Assembly: GCF_026015985.1 (NCBI RefSeq) | Contig: NZ_CP110389.1 | Location: 5,984,001 to 6,048,000, forward strand | Origin: Rhodopseudomonas sp. P2A-2r | Lineage (GTDB): Bacteria; Pseudomonadota; Alphaproteobacteria; Rhizobiales; Xanthobacteraceae | Reading direction: 5' to 3' | Length of the DNA stretch: 64,000 bases | Part shown: positions 22,287-31,886 of the stretch, in pieces | How positions within the stretch are numbered: position 1 is the stretch's first letter | How the letters are laid out: the number at the start of each line of letters is the position of its first letter | The notes under the pieces: model-generated | Told to the model about the DNA's origin: nothing | What the model saw: the letters and a program-made list of their open reading frames with translations, nothing else | Database searches by the model: none | Made by a program: the position numbers and the translations under genes

Positions 22287-23390
22287 TTAAGAGGCCTTCA
22301 GCATCGACAGGATGTTGCTGGTGGATTTGTAGTTGGCAACGGCGTTGTCGCGAAAGGCCGGCGTCCAGTTGGCCGACTGGCGTTCTTCGGCGCTCATCGC
22401 CGAATAGGCGTTGAGAATGCCAAGGCTGAGCTGGGTGGGATCGCCGCTGCTCTGGCTCTGATGGAGCGCCGCGAGAATGCTGGCGCGGTTGCGGGAATCC
22501 AGTTCTTTCTTGGCTGCAAAGCTCTCAGTACCGGAGAACATGCCATCCTGATTGAGCGATATGGCGGACAACGAGCGATTGTCGATCGCCGAGAGATCGG
22601 CGAGTTGCCCGGTCTTTCGGCCCGTATCGAACACAAGCTCCTTGCCGGCAGCGGTCGCGGCCTTTGCCTGCGCGTCGAGCGTCCCGCGAACCGTCTTGGC
22701 GACGCTGGAAAAGCTTGCCACTGGGGGCGTTGCCCCGCTGGCGTCCCGCGCCAGATAGGCTGCCACCGGATCGCCGGAAATCCCGGACGGAGCCTTGGTC
22801 GGATCCTGCTGGGTGGCCTGGACGCCCTTCACCACGGCGGCGCGTTGTGCGCCCCATGATGCCGTCGACTTCTCCTCGGCGCTGGCGCCATCGAGATAAT
22901 CCAGCGCCGCCTTGTAGACGCCGCTGAAGTTGCCGGTCAGTTTCGCAGTGCCGGTGGCCGGCGCCAGTGCCGCATCGAACCGATTGCCGAGTTCTTTCGA
23001 TGCCACCGCCTGCTCGTCGGCGCTGAACTTGCCGCCGTTGTTGGCGGCAATCGCAAACAGCGAACGGCGATCGAGGGACTTCAGGTCGATGGTGGCATTG
23101 CCAGCGGCGTCGAGCGGCGCGGTGACCTTGGCTGCTTTGTAAAGGCCATCGAGCGTGCTGCGCGCCTCGCTTGTGACGGTGGTGAAATCCTTCACCGCGG
23201 CGGTGCCGGAGAGTTGTGCCTTCGCGGCATCGGATAGCGTCAGATTGGTCGCAGCATTGGACGTCGTGCCGGATGACGAGTCGCTGCTTGAAAGCAATTC
23301 CGCCAGCGTCGGCTGCGCCGCTGCGGCACGCATATAGGCGGAGCCGAGCTGCGCATAGGAGTTGGCATAGCCGGAGGTGACCGTGCTCAT
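22287..23390 (-). CDS. Unknown protein made of two tandem repeats, upstream of the flagellar block
   Basis: A 367-residue protein with no recognised catalytic motif. The N-terminus MSTVTSGYANSYAQLGSAY lacks a signal peptide. Two homologous units of about 140 residues follow. Unit 1 has VTSEARSTLDGLYKAA, SLDRRSLFAIAANNGGKFS, ASKELGNRFDAAL and SAEEKSTASW. Unit 2 has VAKTVRGTLDAQAKAA, AIDNRSLSAISLNQDGMFS, AKKELDSRNRASI and SAEERQSANW. ATG 23390 has AGGGGA six bases upstream. The repeated units end in predicted helices. It lies about 2.7 kb from fliK on the opposite strand, so a link to flagella is only positional. Ser/Thr/Ala richness and the absent signal would fit an unconventionally exported or cytoplasmic protein. 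Confidence 0.7.
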   Translation of the reverse strand: MSTVTSGYANSYAQLGSAYMRAAAAQPTLAELLSSSDSSSGTTSNAATNLTLSDAAKAQLSGTAAVKDFTTVTSEARSTLDGLYKAAKVTAPLDAAGNATIDLKSLDRRSLFAIAANNGGKFSADEQAVASKELGNRFDAALAPATGTAKLTGNFSGVYKAALDYLDGASAEEKSTASWGAQRAAVVKGVQATQQDPTKAPSGISGDPVAAYLARDASGATPPVASFSSVAKTVRGTLDAQAKAATAAGKELVFDTGRKTGQLADLSAIDNRSLSAISLNQDGMFSGTESFAAKKELDSRNRASILAALHQSQSSGDPTQLSLGILNAYSAMSAEERQSANWTPAFRDNAVANYKSTSNILSMLKAS

Positions 23391-23542
23391 TATGTCCCCT
23401 GTCGCCCCACGAGGTGAGGTTAACAATTCGTTATGACGTGGGACAATTTCAGCTTGTGGTTAACAGGACGTAAATATTTCCCGATGTGTCCCGCTAATTA
23501 TGCACCATCAACGGACTCTCCCCAGCTGAGTTCGATGACATA

Positions 23543-23893
23543 TTACTTCGGCCGCACCGATGTAGCGCCGCCGGGGCTGCCGGGCGGTGGGATCACGGGC
23601 GTGTTGCCCGTCTCAGGCGTCGGCGCGCGTATTTCGGGATCGACGCCAGCGGGCGGGCAGAGCACACCGTCCGACCTTGCCAGCTTGTCCCCGAGTGGTT
23701 CGGCGCGTTGGCCGGCGGAGCCGCCCGGCTCGACCGTTCCTTGCGGGTTGGTCCGGGTCGGCACGCAGTTTGTAGATGGGCGCGGCGGCGTCGCAGTCGG
23801 CGCGGGCGGAGTAGCCGTCGGCGGCGCCTGCGCGAAAGCGGCGCTGGAGCAGGCCAGAAGGGCTGCGAGAAAGATCGACCGTTTCATCAGCAT
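23543..23893 (-). CDS. Small Pro-rich exported protein
   Basis: A 116-residue protein with a signal peptide (MLMKRSIFLAALLACSSAAFA) and a mature part rich in Pro, Thr and Gly (repeated ATPP units). Two cysteines (TNCVP, VLCPP) could form a disulfide. No domain is recognised. ATG 23893 or the in-frame ATG six bases later are both possible starts. It lies between the duplicated-domain protein and pmtA, all on the minus strand. Confidence 0.6.
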   Translation of the reverse strand: MLMKRSIFLAALLACSSAAFAQAPPTATPPAPTATPPRPSTNCVPTRTNPQGTVEPGGSAGQRAEPLGDKLARSDGVLCPPAGVDPEIRAPTPETGNTPVIPPPGSPGGATSVRPK

Positions 23894-23943
23894 GGTGACA
23901 AAACGGAATTCCGGACCCGATGTTCCCGGTCAAAACGCCGCGG

Positions 23944-24582
23944 TCAGGACTTGTGGTAGCGGATCAGCGAAAAATGACCCAATGGTTCGATCGGACGGTG
24001 CTCGGTAAGCGTGACGCCGCCGTGACCGGCGGCCCATTTCACGAGGCGCCCCCAGGGAAATTCCGGACGCCAGCCAAGCCGCCGCGCCAGCGGTGCGAAG
24101 GCCAGTTCGAACACCCGGCGAAAACCGCTTTCCGCACCGATGTGATTGGCCAGGATCAGTTCGCCGCCCGGCTTCAGGACGCGAATGAACTCATCCAGCG
24201 TCGCTTCGGGATCGGGGACCGCGGTGATGACATACTGCGCCACCACGGCGTCAAAGTATGAATCCGGAAAAGCGAGATTCTTGGCGTCCATCACCGCCAG
24301 CGATTCTACATTGCTGAGGTTGAGGGCGCGGACCCTGTCATGCGCCTTGCGCAGCATCGGCTCCGAGATATCCACGCCGCAGATTTTCGTGGTGCGTGCA
24401 TAGTCGGTCAGCGACAGGCCGGTGCCGACGCCCACGTCAAGAATCCGTCCGCCGATCCTGTTGGCTTCCACGATCGTGGCCTGCCGGCCGGGATTGAATA
24501 CCTTGCCAAATACAACGTCGTAGATCGGTGCCCAGAGCCCGTAGGCCTTGGCGACACCCGCGCGATCAATATCGCCAGCCAT
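23944..24582 (-). CDS. pmtA: Phosphatidylethanolamine N-methyltransferase, Rhodobacter type
   Basis: A 212-residue SAM-dependent class I methyltransferase. After KAYGLWAPIYDVVFGKVFNPGRQ comes motif I ILDVGVGTGLSL (47-58), then VDISEPMLRKAHDRV, the post-I acidic turn. VLKPGGELILANHIG forms motif III. This combination is typical of Rhodobacter-type PmtA, which converts phosphatidylethanolamine stepwise to phosphatidylcholine at the inner membrane. Length matches (about 200-215). The gene stops 16 bases before mnmA would end, so the two may share a transcript although they are unrelated functionally. Other small methyltransferases are possible, but the WAPIYDVVFGK opening favours PmtA. Confidence 0.82.
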   Translation of the reverse strand: MAGDIDRAGVAKAYGLWAPIYDVVFGKVFNPGRQATIVEANRIGGRILDVGVGTGLSLTDYARTTKICGVDISEPMLRKAHDRVRALNLSNVESLAVMDAKNLAFPDSYFDAVVAQYVITAVPDPEATLDEFIRVLKPGGELILANHIGAESGFRRVFELAFAPLARRLGWRPEFPWGRLVKWAAGHGGVTLTEHRPIEPLGHFSLIRYHKS

Positions 24583-24598
24583 TTCGTGCCCTGAACTC

Positions 24599-25813
24599 TT
24601 AAACGCGCAACGCTGTCACCAGCGACTGCGGGACATTAGCATCACGCAACGGGATACCGACAGGGCTTTTCGCCGCAGCGCTTTTGATGAAGCCGCCGCC
24701 AAGCACGCGTGCCTGCCCGCCCACCGCGTCATAGAACACACAGGCCTGACCGGGCGACACGCCCTCCTCACCGCCGACCAGTTCGACTTCGTAGCCGCCA
24801 TCGGTCGCGCGCAGCCAGGCCGCCTGCGCCGCCCGGGTGGAGCGAACCTTGACGAACATCTCCAGCCCGTCACCGACCGCGCGGTCGAGCGTGCCGCCGC
24901 CGATCCAGTTGATATCGCGCAGCGCGATACGGTGCATCCGCAGCGCCTCGCGCGGGCCGACCACGACGCGGGCCGTCGAGGCGTCCAGCCGCACCACATA
25001 AAGCGGCGTGCTGGATGCGATGCCGAGACCGCGGCGCTGGCCGACTGTGAAATGAATGATGCCTTCGTGACGGCCGAGCACGCGCCCGTCGAGGTCGACG
25101 ATGTCGCCCGGCGCCAGCGCGTTCGGCTTCATGCGCTCGATGACGTCGGTGTACTTGCCCGAGGGCACGAAGCAGATGTCCTGGCTGTCCTGCTTGTCGG
25201 CCACCGACAGACCGAACCGTCGCGCCAGTTCGCGTGTCTGCGGCTTGGTCATGTCGCCGAGCGGAAAGCGCAGGTAGTCGAGCTGTTCCTGGGTGGTGGC
25301 AAACAGGAAGTAACTCTGGTCGCGATCGGCGTCGGCGGCGCAGACCAGCGCGCGCGAGCCGTCATCGAGGCGGCGCGACGCAACATAGTGGCCGGTGGCC
25401 AGCGCCGAGGCGCCAAGCTCGCGCGCAGTCGCGAGCAGATCGCGGAACTTGACCGAGCGGTTGCACTCGATACATGGCACCGGCGTCTCGCCCGAGGCAT
25501 AACTGGCCGCAAAATTGTCGATCACCGATTCCCGGAACCGGCTCTCGTAGTCGAGCACATAGTGCGGAATGCCAATCCGCTCGGCGACGTCGCGGGCGTC
25601 ATGGATGTCCCGGCCGGCGCAGCAGGCGCCCTTGCGATGGGTCGCGGCGCCATGATCGTAGAGCTGCAGCGTGATGCCGACGACGTCGTAACCTTCGGAC
25701 TTCAACAGCGCAGCCGTCGCCGAGGAGTCGACGCCGCCCGACATGGCGACAACGACCCTAGTGTCCTGCGGACGGCCTTCGAGGTCCAGACTGTTGAGCA
25801 TGGTTCCGGTCAT
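24599..25813 (-). CDS. mnmA: tRNA-specific 2-thiouridylase
   Basis: A 404-residue enzyme that thiolates U34 of tRNA Glu, Gln and Lys. The ATP pyrophosphatase loop [10 protein letters not shown] is at 25-34. [10 protein letters not shown] carries the first catalytic Cys and ACVFYD the second; [13 protein letters not shown] and GQRRGLGI lie in the C-terminal domain. The start is ATG 25813, or 25801 four codons later; the frame extends further upstream without protein-like content. It is followed closely by pmtA. A spacer of about 315 bases separates it from divergent fliK. Confidence 0.93.
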   Translation of the reverse strand: MTGTMLNSLDLEGRPQDTRVVVAMSGGVDSSATAALLKSEGYDVVGITLQLYDHGAATHRKGACCAGRDIHDARDVAERIGIPHYVLDYESRFRESVIDNFAASYASGETPVPCIECNRSVKFRDLLATARELGASALATGHYVASRRLDDGSRALVCAADADRDQSYFLFATTQEQLDYLRFPLGDMTKPQTRELARRFGLSVADKQDSQDICFVPSGKYTDVIERMKPNALAPGDIVDLDGRVLGRHEGIIHFTVGQRRGLGIASSTPLYVVRLDASTARVVVGPREALRMHRIALRDINWIGGGTLDRAVGDGLEMFVKVRSTRAAQAAWLRATDGGYEVELVGGEEGVSPGQACVFYDAVGGQARVLGGGFIKSAAAKSPVGIPLRDANVPQSLVTALRV

Positions 25814-26128
25814 TGATGCGAATGCGGGGCTGCGAACCGCCGCACTCAGGAAGCTGAAGCAAATTCCGGAACTTGAAGCCATTCCGGCGCTGGCAAGGAT
25901 GCCCGACGTTAATATAGGCCGACTTCCTGTCAGGCAATCACGGCAAGGCCGTTTTGCAGCCCGGCAAACGGCAAATCTTGCCGCCGGGCAGAACAAGACC
26001 ATCGGAAGTCGGGCCTCAAGTCACGATCACATTCTGTAACTATATGAAATATATGAACTTTTCTAACCCGACACAGATGGCCCGCTCCTTGCTGAGTAGA
26101 AGCTGGAATTCATCTGGAAGGGCCGCCC
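25814..26128. other. Divergent intergenic region mnmA / fliK
   Basis: No gene is seen. The fliK-proximal part (around 26030-26090) is AT-richer, with AACTATATGAAATATATGAA, and is the likely place for a flagellar promoter. I did not find a clear consensus. Confidence 0.45.
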
Positions 26129-27689
26129 GTGGTTAGCGTTACAACAGATCCTGCCTCAGCTGCCTCTCGTCAGGCTTCGCGGTCGAAGTCGGCGCGCGAC
26201 GAGCAGACGACAGGACAGGACAGCTTTGCGGCATTGGTCGACAGCAATTCTGCAAACAACGCCACCGCTGCGTCGACTCCTCCACGGCGGCGCCCGCACC
26301 GGCGCGCCCCGATGACAGATCTGGCTCCGACGCCCGGTCGGCGCGGGACGACAGCCGTGCAGCCAGCGCCAATGCTGCGGATGTGCGCGACCGGGACACC
26401 CAGGCGAACAAGACCGCCGACGCGGCGAAGGACGCCAAAGCAGACGCCGCCGACGCCAAGGCGACCAAGGACAACCAGAAGCCCCCGCCAAGGATTCAGA
26501 TTCATCGGCCAAAGACGCCACCAAGGCTGATAGCGACAAGCAGTCCGCGGGTGACAAGGGCAAAGACGCAAATACGACGACAGCAACCCCGGCGACTGCG
26601 ACGCCCGCCACCGTTGCCGTCGTCGCTCCCGTACCTGCCGCGATAGCTACGACCGACACCACGGCAACTCCCGCGACCGCAGAAGCGGCGGGCGCGACCC
26701 AGTCGGCGACGGCTGCTGCCGCGGCGCTTGCCGCCAAGGCCGCTGCTACCGAGGCAGTGGCCACCGGGGCCACAGCCACCTCCACGGCGGAGCAGGCAGC
26801 TGCGACCAGCGCGACGACGGCGTCCGACCAGGATTTCGCCGCCATCATCGCCGCGGCAACGCCCGCTGCCGGCAAGGCCGGCTTGAAGCAGGCCGGAAAA
26901 TCCGCCGATGACACGACGGCTGCCACCGCCAAATCCGCAACCGCGGATCCCTTGACGACAACCTCCGCGACGCACCCAGCCAACGGGACGACCGCGCCGG
27001 CGACTGGCGCAAAGCCCAACAATGCCGGCACCGAAACCGCCAAGCCGGACGCTGCCCCCGTCGAACTCGCCCCGGCCAAGACAGCCGGGCACGATCGCCA
27101 CAGCGCAGATGCTGCTTCCGCGGCCCAGGGCAGCCAGGCTGATGCCGGTCAGCTCGCCGCAAACAATGTCCAGCAACAGCCGGTGCTACCTTCCGCGACG
27201 GATACAGCCCCGGCCCTTCAATTGACCGCCAATGCCGCCCCCACCGCGCCGGTACCGCTCAACGGCATCGCGGTGCAGATCGCCGCCACTGCGCAGGCCG
27301 GCAACACCCGCTTCGAAATCCGCCTCGATCCCGCCGAACTCGGCCGTATCGACGTGCGCCTCGATGTCGACCGTCACGGCAACGTCACCTCGCATCTGAC
27401 GGTCGAAAAAGCGGAGACGCTGGCAATGCTGCGCCAGGACGCACCGCAGTTGCAGCGCGCGCTGGAGCAGGCCGGCATGAAGACCGCTGACGGCGGCCTG
27501 CAATTCAGCCTGCGCGACCAATCCTCGTCAGGCCAGCAGAACGGCAACGGTCAGAACGCCAACGGTGAGTCAGGTCGCAATACGCAGCGCGTGATCGTCA
27601 CTGAAGACAATGTCATTCCCGCCGCCGTCGCAGGCCGCAACTACGGCCGCATGCTGGGATCCAGCAGCGGCGTCGACATCAGAATCTGA
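26129..27689 (+). pseudogene. fliK: Flagellar hook-length control protein, two frame breaks
   Basis: A gene of about 520 codons in three frames. It starts at GTG 26129 with GGAAGGG upstream. Reading passes MVSVTTDPASAASRQASRSK, an Ala/Lys/Asp-rich disordered middle, and a C-terminal hook-domain core with RFEIRLDPAELGRIDVRLD and LQRALEQAGM, typical of FliK. The first shift lies in about 26255-26290 and the second at five C (26482-26486); each needs one added base. Composition stays protein-like across both joints (many Ala, Lys, Asp and Thr codons). It leads the flagellar cluster, ten bases before flgD. Frame breaks match the homopolymer pattern of this sequence, so the gene is probably intact in the cell. 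Confidence 0.8.
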
Positions 27690-27699
27690 GGAGAGAACC

Positions 27700-28425
27700 A
27701 TGGCGATTGATGCAACCATTGCAAAGCCGGTCGTCTCCGCGCCGGCCACTCCGAGCACCACCGGGACCGACACCACCGCGAGCACAACGACGGGGATCGC
27801 GGATAATTTCCAGACCTTCCTGACGCTGCTGACCACCCAGTTGAAGAACCAGAATCCGCTCGACCCGCTGGACACCAACCAGTTCACCCAGCAGCTCGTG
27901 CAGTTCGCGGGCGTCGAGCAGCAGTTGAAGTCGAACGACCAGTTGAAGTCGCTGGTCGCGCTTCAGAAGAGCTCGCAGGCGACCGAAGCGCTGGTCTACG
28001 TCGGCAACACCGTTTCTGTCGACGGCAGCACGACGAAGTTCGATCAGAAGGCGACCTGGAATATGACGGCGGCGAAGGATACCAGCGCTGTCATCAGCAT
28101 TACGAACTCGGCCGGAAACACCGTTTACAGCGGCAATTTCAACATCAAGTCGGGCGGTTCGAGCTTCCTGTGGGATGGCAAGAGCAACGACGGCACCTCC
28201 AATCCGGCCGGCGTCTACAAGCTCACTGCCACCGGCAAGGACCAGAACGGCAAGGAAGTGGCGATCTCCACGGAAGTTCAGGGCATCGTGGATTCCGTCG
28301 ATCTCACCTCGAGTCCGGCGCTCCTGTCGATCGGCGGACAGAATTACACGACCGACCAGATCAAGCGTGTGGTGCGTCCGGGCACGACGACGCCGACCAC
28401 ACCCACGACGCCCAGCACGACCTGA
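27700..28425 (+). CDS. flgD: Flagellar hook assembly (capping) protein FlgD
   Basis: A 241-residue scaffolding protein that caps the growing hook and is lost on completion. The conserved N-terminal block FLTLLTTQLKNQNPLDPLD is followed by NQFTQQLVQFAGVEQQ; a central beta domain has SGGSSFLWDGKSNDG. The C-terminus is a Thr/Pro tail. ATG 27700 has GAGGAG upstream; an extension to 27610 overlaps fliK and is not needed. It follows fliK by ten bases and likely shares its transcript, which fits hook-length control. Export is by the flagellar type III system, without a signal peptide. Confidence 0.93.
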   Translation: MAIDATIAKPVVSAPATPSTTGTDTTASTTTGIADNFQTFLTLLTTQLKNQNPLDPLDTNQFTQQLVQFAGVEQQLKSNDQLKSLVALQKSSQATEALVYVGNTVSVDGSTTKFDQKATWNMTAAKDTSAVISITNSAGNTVYSGNFNIKSGGSSFLWDGKSNDGTSNPAGVYKLTATGKDQNGKEVAISTEVQGIVDSVDLTSSPALLSIGGQNYTTDQIKRVVRPGTTTPTTPTTPSTT

Positions 28426-28728
28426 GCCTGGCGAACGCTGGGGCGGGTTTGGATCCCGCGGGGCTTACAATTCGCATCAGCACGGTCCTCCGGCGGATTG
28501 CGTCAGCGGGCGCTGACTGCGGCGCCAGTTTGTCGGCCTCGCGGTGCAAAACGTCGCCCTCGATCACCGCGCTTCCGCGTCTCTCCGTCGACGAATCAGA
28601 TGATTCGGTCAGCTATTCTGTCGAAATTCAACTCAATTCGTATTGGACGATTAGGCTTAGGCAAATTTTAAGTCGCTGGGCGTAGGTTCCTAGAGTGAGT
28701 TCAGTGGTTGAGAGTTTGTGAGTACGCC
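28426..28728. other. Intergenic region flgD / sciP
   Basis: No gene is seen. The sciP-proximal part is AT-richer around 28610-28680 and is expected to hold the sciP promoter. I could not define -35/-10 or CtrA boxes with confidence. Confidence 0.4.
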
Positions 28729-29002
28729 ATGACAGAACCCCATCGCCCGAGGGTGAAATACGTCATCGGGCCTGACGGTAGTCCGTTAACAATTGCGGAT
28801 CTGCCAGCGCCCGGGACAAAACGGTGGGTCATCCGCCGCAAGGCCGAAGTTGTCGCCGCCGTACGGGGGCTTGCTCTCCCTTGAGGAGGCTTGCAGCCGC
28901 TACACGCTGACCGTCGACGAATTCCTCTCCTGGCAATTCTCCATCGACCAGCATGGCCTGGCGGGGCTGCGGACGACCCGCATCCAGCAATACCGCCAAT
29001 AA
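28729..29002 (+). pseudogene. sciP: SciP-like CtrA inhibitory regulator (DUF1153), frame broken
   Basis: Reading starts at ATG 28729: MTEPHRPRVKYVIGPDGSPL, then LPAPGTKRWVIRRKAEVVAAV. It then switches frame at five G (28865-28869) into SLEEACSRYTLTVDEFLSWQ and a tail ending RIQQYRQ*. This is the whole DUF1153 domain of about 90 residues, a winged-helix-like DNA-binding protein. In Caulobacter, SciP binds and blocks CtrA at flagellar and cell-cycle promoters. The join needs removal of one G, or two more G; two more would restore RGGLLSLEEA, which is my preferred reading. Without repair, translation stops after about 48 residues. Position immediately before fliF fits its known role. Confidence 0.85.
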
Positions 29003-29091
29003 GCGAATCTTCTCAGGTATCGCGCATTTGACGAAAACCGGCTCCTTCACGGGAAGCCGGTGTTCGTCATTTTGGCACTGTTTGCTGGCCG

Positions 29092-29109
29092 TTAACCATC
29101 GTTAACCAT
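29092..29109 (+). promoter_or_regulatory. Two tandem TTAACCAT CtrA-type half-sites before fliF
   Basis: TTAACCAT occurs at 29092-29099 and again at 29102-29109, a ten-base direct repeat, 70-87 bases before the fliF start. TTAACCAT is known as a CtrA recognition motif in alphaproteobacteria. The full TTAA-N7-TTAA form is not exact here (N6), so binding is inferred. Confidence 0.55.
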
Positions 29110-29178
29110 ATCGAAACCATCCCATGGGCAAAATTTGCCCAGTCGGCCATTCGCGCCGAATCTCAGGGGCTGGTTCGG

Positions 29179-30792
29179 GTGCAGAGTCTCATAGGTTTCC
29201 TCAAGGGTCTGGGCGCGGCACGCCTGATGGCGATGATCGCTGTCACGGCTGCGCTGATCGGCTTCTTTGCGTTCGTCATCATGCGGGTCACCACCCCCCA
29301 GATGACAACGCTTTTTACCGATCTCAGCGTTGAAGACTCCTCCGGCATCATCAAGGACCTGGAACGCCAGGCCATCCCCTACGAACTGAAGAACGACGGC
29401 GCCGCCATCATGGTGCCCAAGGACAAGGTCACCCGCCTGCGCATGAAGCTGGCCGAAGCCGGCCTGCCCAAGGGCGGCGGCGTCGGCTATGAGATCTTCG
29501 ACAAGTCCGACGCCCTCGGCACCACCAGCTTTGTCCAGAACATCAATCACTTGCGCGCCCTCGAAGGCGAACTGGCGCGGACCATCCGGGCAATCGACCG
29601 GATCCAGGCCGCGCGCGTTCATCTGGTGCTGCCGGAGCGCCCGCTGTTCTCCCGCGAGACCCCGGAGCCGTCCGCCTCGATCGTGCTGCGGGTGCGCGGC
29701 GCGCTCGAGCCGCAGCAGGTTCGCGCCATCCGCCACGTCGTCGCCTCGGCCGTCAACGGGTTGAAGCCGAACCGTGTCTCGATCGTCGACGAGGCCGGAC
29801 AGTTGCTCGCCGACGGCGCCGAGGGCGATCCTGCCAATGGCGGCAACGGCGACGAACGCCGCGCCGGCTTCGAAAAGCGCATGCGCAACCAGATCGAGGC
29901 AATCGTCTCTTCCATCGTCGGCGCCGGCCGCGCCCGCGTCCAGCTCACCGCCGATTTTGACTATAACAAGGTGACCCAGACCTCGGACAAGTTCGATCCG
30001 GAAGGCCGCGTCCTGCGCTCCAGCCAGTCGCGCGAAGAATCCTCGGCCTCCGGCGCCACCGACGGTGCGGTGACGGTGAACAATGAATTGCCGGGCAATC
30101 AGGGACAGGGCGGCGCCGCCGCCGCCAAGGACCAGAGCAAGAAGTCCGAAGAAACCAACAACTACGAGATTTCCCGCGTCACCAAGACGGAAGTGACCGA
30201 AGCAGGACGGGTCAACCGCATCTCGGTGGCCGTGCTGGTCGACGGGCAGTACACCAAGAACGAAAAAGGCGAGATGGTCTACCAGGAGCGCACCAAGAGC
30301 GAACTCGACCGCATCGCCACGCTGGTCCGCTCTGCCATCGGCTTCGACCAGAAGCGCGGCGACCAGGTCGAAATCGTCAACCTGAAATTCGCCGAAGCCC
30401 CCGCGGTCACACCCAATGCCGAGCCGACCGGGCTCTTCGGGATGCTGCAGTTCACCAAGGACGACGTCATGTACGTCATCGAGCTGGCGGTGATGATGCT
30501 GCTCGGCCTGGTGGTGATGTTCATGGTCATCCGTCCGCTGGTCCGCCGCATTCTCGCCAGCGATGCTGTGCCGGCGCTTGCCGCCCAGGGCGGCGTGCCG
30601 GCGCTGACCGACGGCACTGCGGTCGATGCGAGCGGCCACCCGGTCGCCCCCGGCGTCCCCAACATGATCGACGTCGCCACCATTCAGGGCCAGGTCCACG
30701 CCCAATCCGTTCACCGCGTCGGCGAACTGGCCGATCGCAATCCCAACGAAACGGCAGCCATCGTTCGCGCGTGGCTGCAGGAACCGGCGTGA
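29179..30792 (+). CDS. fliF: Flagellar MS-ring protein FliF
   Basis: A 537-residue inner-membrane ring protein. The first membrane helix is near 17-36 (LMAMIAVTAALIGFFAFVIM), and the second near 432-455 (DVMYVIELAVMMLLGLVVMF). Between them lie the YscJ/FliF ring-building motifs and the signature LPERPLFSRE followed by PEPSASIVLRVRG. The C-terminal cytoplasmic tail ends in ETAAIVRAWLQEPA, the FliG-binding motif. Start GTG 29179 has AGGGG upstream; no ATG fits. It opens the fliF-G-H-N-flbD operon; fliG follows five bases after its stop. Confidence 0.95.
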   Translation: MQSLIGFLKGLGAARLMAMIAVTAALIGFFAFVIMRVTTPQMTTLFTDLSVEDSSGIIKDLERQAIPYELKNDGAAIMVPKDKVTRLRMKLAEAGLPKGGGVGYEIFDKSDALGTTSFVQNINHLRALEGELARTIRAIDRIQAARVHLVLPERPLFSRETPEPSASIVLRVRGALEPQQVRAIRHVVASAVNGLKPNRVSIVDEAGQLLADGAEGDPANGGNGDERRAGFEKRMRNQIEAIVSSIVGAGRARVQLTADFDYNKVTQTSDKFDPEGRVLRSSQSREESSASGATDGAVTVNNELPGNQGQGGAAAAKDQSKKSEETNNYEISRVTKTEVTEAGRVNRISVAVLVDGQYTKNEKGEMVYQERTKSELDRIATLVRSAIGFDQKRGDQVEIVNLKFAEAPAVTPNAEPTGLFGMLQFTKDDVMYVIELAVMMLLGLVVMFMVIRPLVRRILASDAVPALAAQGGVPALTDGTAVDASGHPVAPGVPNMIDVATIQGQVHAQSVHRVGELADRNPNETAAIVRAWLQEPA

Positions 30793-30797
30793 TCTGA

Positions 30798-31886
30798 ATG
30801 GCAGTCCCCGCAACCACAGGCGACAACTCCAGCGATATCGCCAGCGTCGTCGCATCGCTCGCTCAGCGCCAGGGCGCCCGCGCGCCCAGCAAGCCGGTCA
30901 GCGGCCCGAAACGCGCGGCCATGCTGATGCTGGCGCTCGGCGAACAATACGGCGGCAAGGTCTGGGGACTGCTCGACGACGACGAGGTGCGCGAGCTGTC
31001 GCTGGCGATGTCCTCGCTCGGGACGGTCGAGCCGGAGACGGTCGAGGACCTGCTGCTCGAATTCGTGTCGCGGATGTCGGCATCGGGCGCCCTGATGGGC
31101 ACCTTCGACGCCACCGAACGTCTGCTGCAGAAGTACCTGCCGTCGGACCGCGTCAACGGCATTATGGAAGAAATTCGTGGCCCGGCCGGCCGCAACATGT
31201 GGGAAAAACTGTCCAACGTGCAGGAGGAGGTGCTCGCCAACTACCTCAAGAATGAATACCCGCAGACCATCGCCGTGGTTTTGTCCAAGCTGAAGTCGGA
31301 GCATGCCGCCCGGGTCCTTGCGATCCTGCCCGAGGATCTCGCGCTCGACGTCGTCGGCCGCATGCTGAAAATGGAAGCCGTGCAGAAGGAAGTCATCGAG
31401 CGCGTCGAGCAGACGTTGCGGCTGGAATTCATGTCCAATCTGTCGCAAACCAGACGCCGCGATGCCCACGAGGTGATGGCCGAAATCTTTAACAATTTCG
31501 ACCGCCAGACCGAAACCCGCTTCATCACCTCGCTGGAAGAAGACAATCGCGAAGCCGCCGAGCGCATCAAGGCGCTGATGTTCACCTTCGACGATCTGAT
31601 CAAGCTGGATGCAGGATCGGCACAGACGCTGATGCGCAACATCGACAAGGACAAGCTCGGCATCGCGCTGAAGAGCGCCAACGAGGAGGTCCGCAACTTC
31701 TTCATGGGCAACATGTCGTCGCGCGCCGCCAAGATGCTGCTCGACGACATGGCCGCGCTCGGCCCGGTGCGACTGCGCGACGTCGACGAGGCCCAGGCGC
31801 TGCTTGTCAACCTCGCCAAGGATCTCGCCGCCAAGGGCGAGATCGTACTCACCAAGAACCGCGCCGACGACGAACTGGTGTATTGA
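30798..31886 (+). CDS. fliG: Flagellar motor switch protein FliG
   Basis: A 362-residue C-ring protein that links FliF to FliM/FliN and carries the torque face. The N-terminal domain has [14 protein letters not shown]; the middle domain has [19 protein letters not shown]. The C-terminal armadillo/torque region has [19 protein letters not shown] and the conserved [20 protein letters not shown]. The first 35 residues are a low-complexity extension compared with enteric FliG (331 residues). It begins five bases after fliF and its stop overlaps the fliH start as TGATG, so the genes are translated in a coupled manner. Confidence 0.96.
   Translation: MAVPATTGDNSSDIASVVASLAQRQGARAPSKPVSGPKRAAMLMLALGEQYGGKVWGLLDDDEVRELSLAMSSLGTVEPETVEDLLLEFVSRMSASGALMGTFDATERLLQKYLPSDRVNGIMEEIRGPAGRNMWEKLSNVQEEVLANYLKNEYPQTIAVVLSKLKSEHAARVLAILPEDLALDVVGRMLKMEAVQKEVIERVEQTLRLEFMSNLSQTRRRDAHEVMAEIFNNFDRQTETRFITSLEEDNREAAERIKALMFTFDDLIKLDAGSAQTLMRNIDKDKLGIALKSANEEVRNFFMGNMSSRAAKMLLDDMAALGPVRLRDVDEAQALLVNLAKDLAAKGEIVLTKNRADDELVY

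Noticed and set aside
29072..29086. A TGGCAC...TTGC sequence before fliF as a sigma-54 promoter
   Set aside because: The GG and GC elements are eight bases apart rather than the required ten, and sigma-54 spacing is strict.
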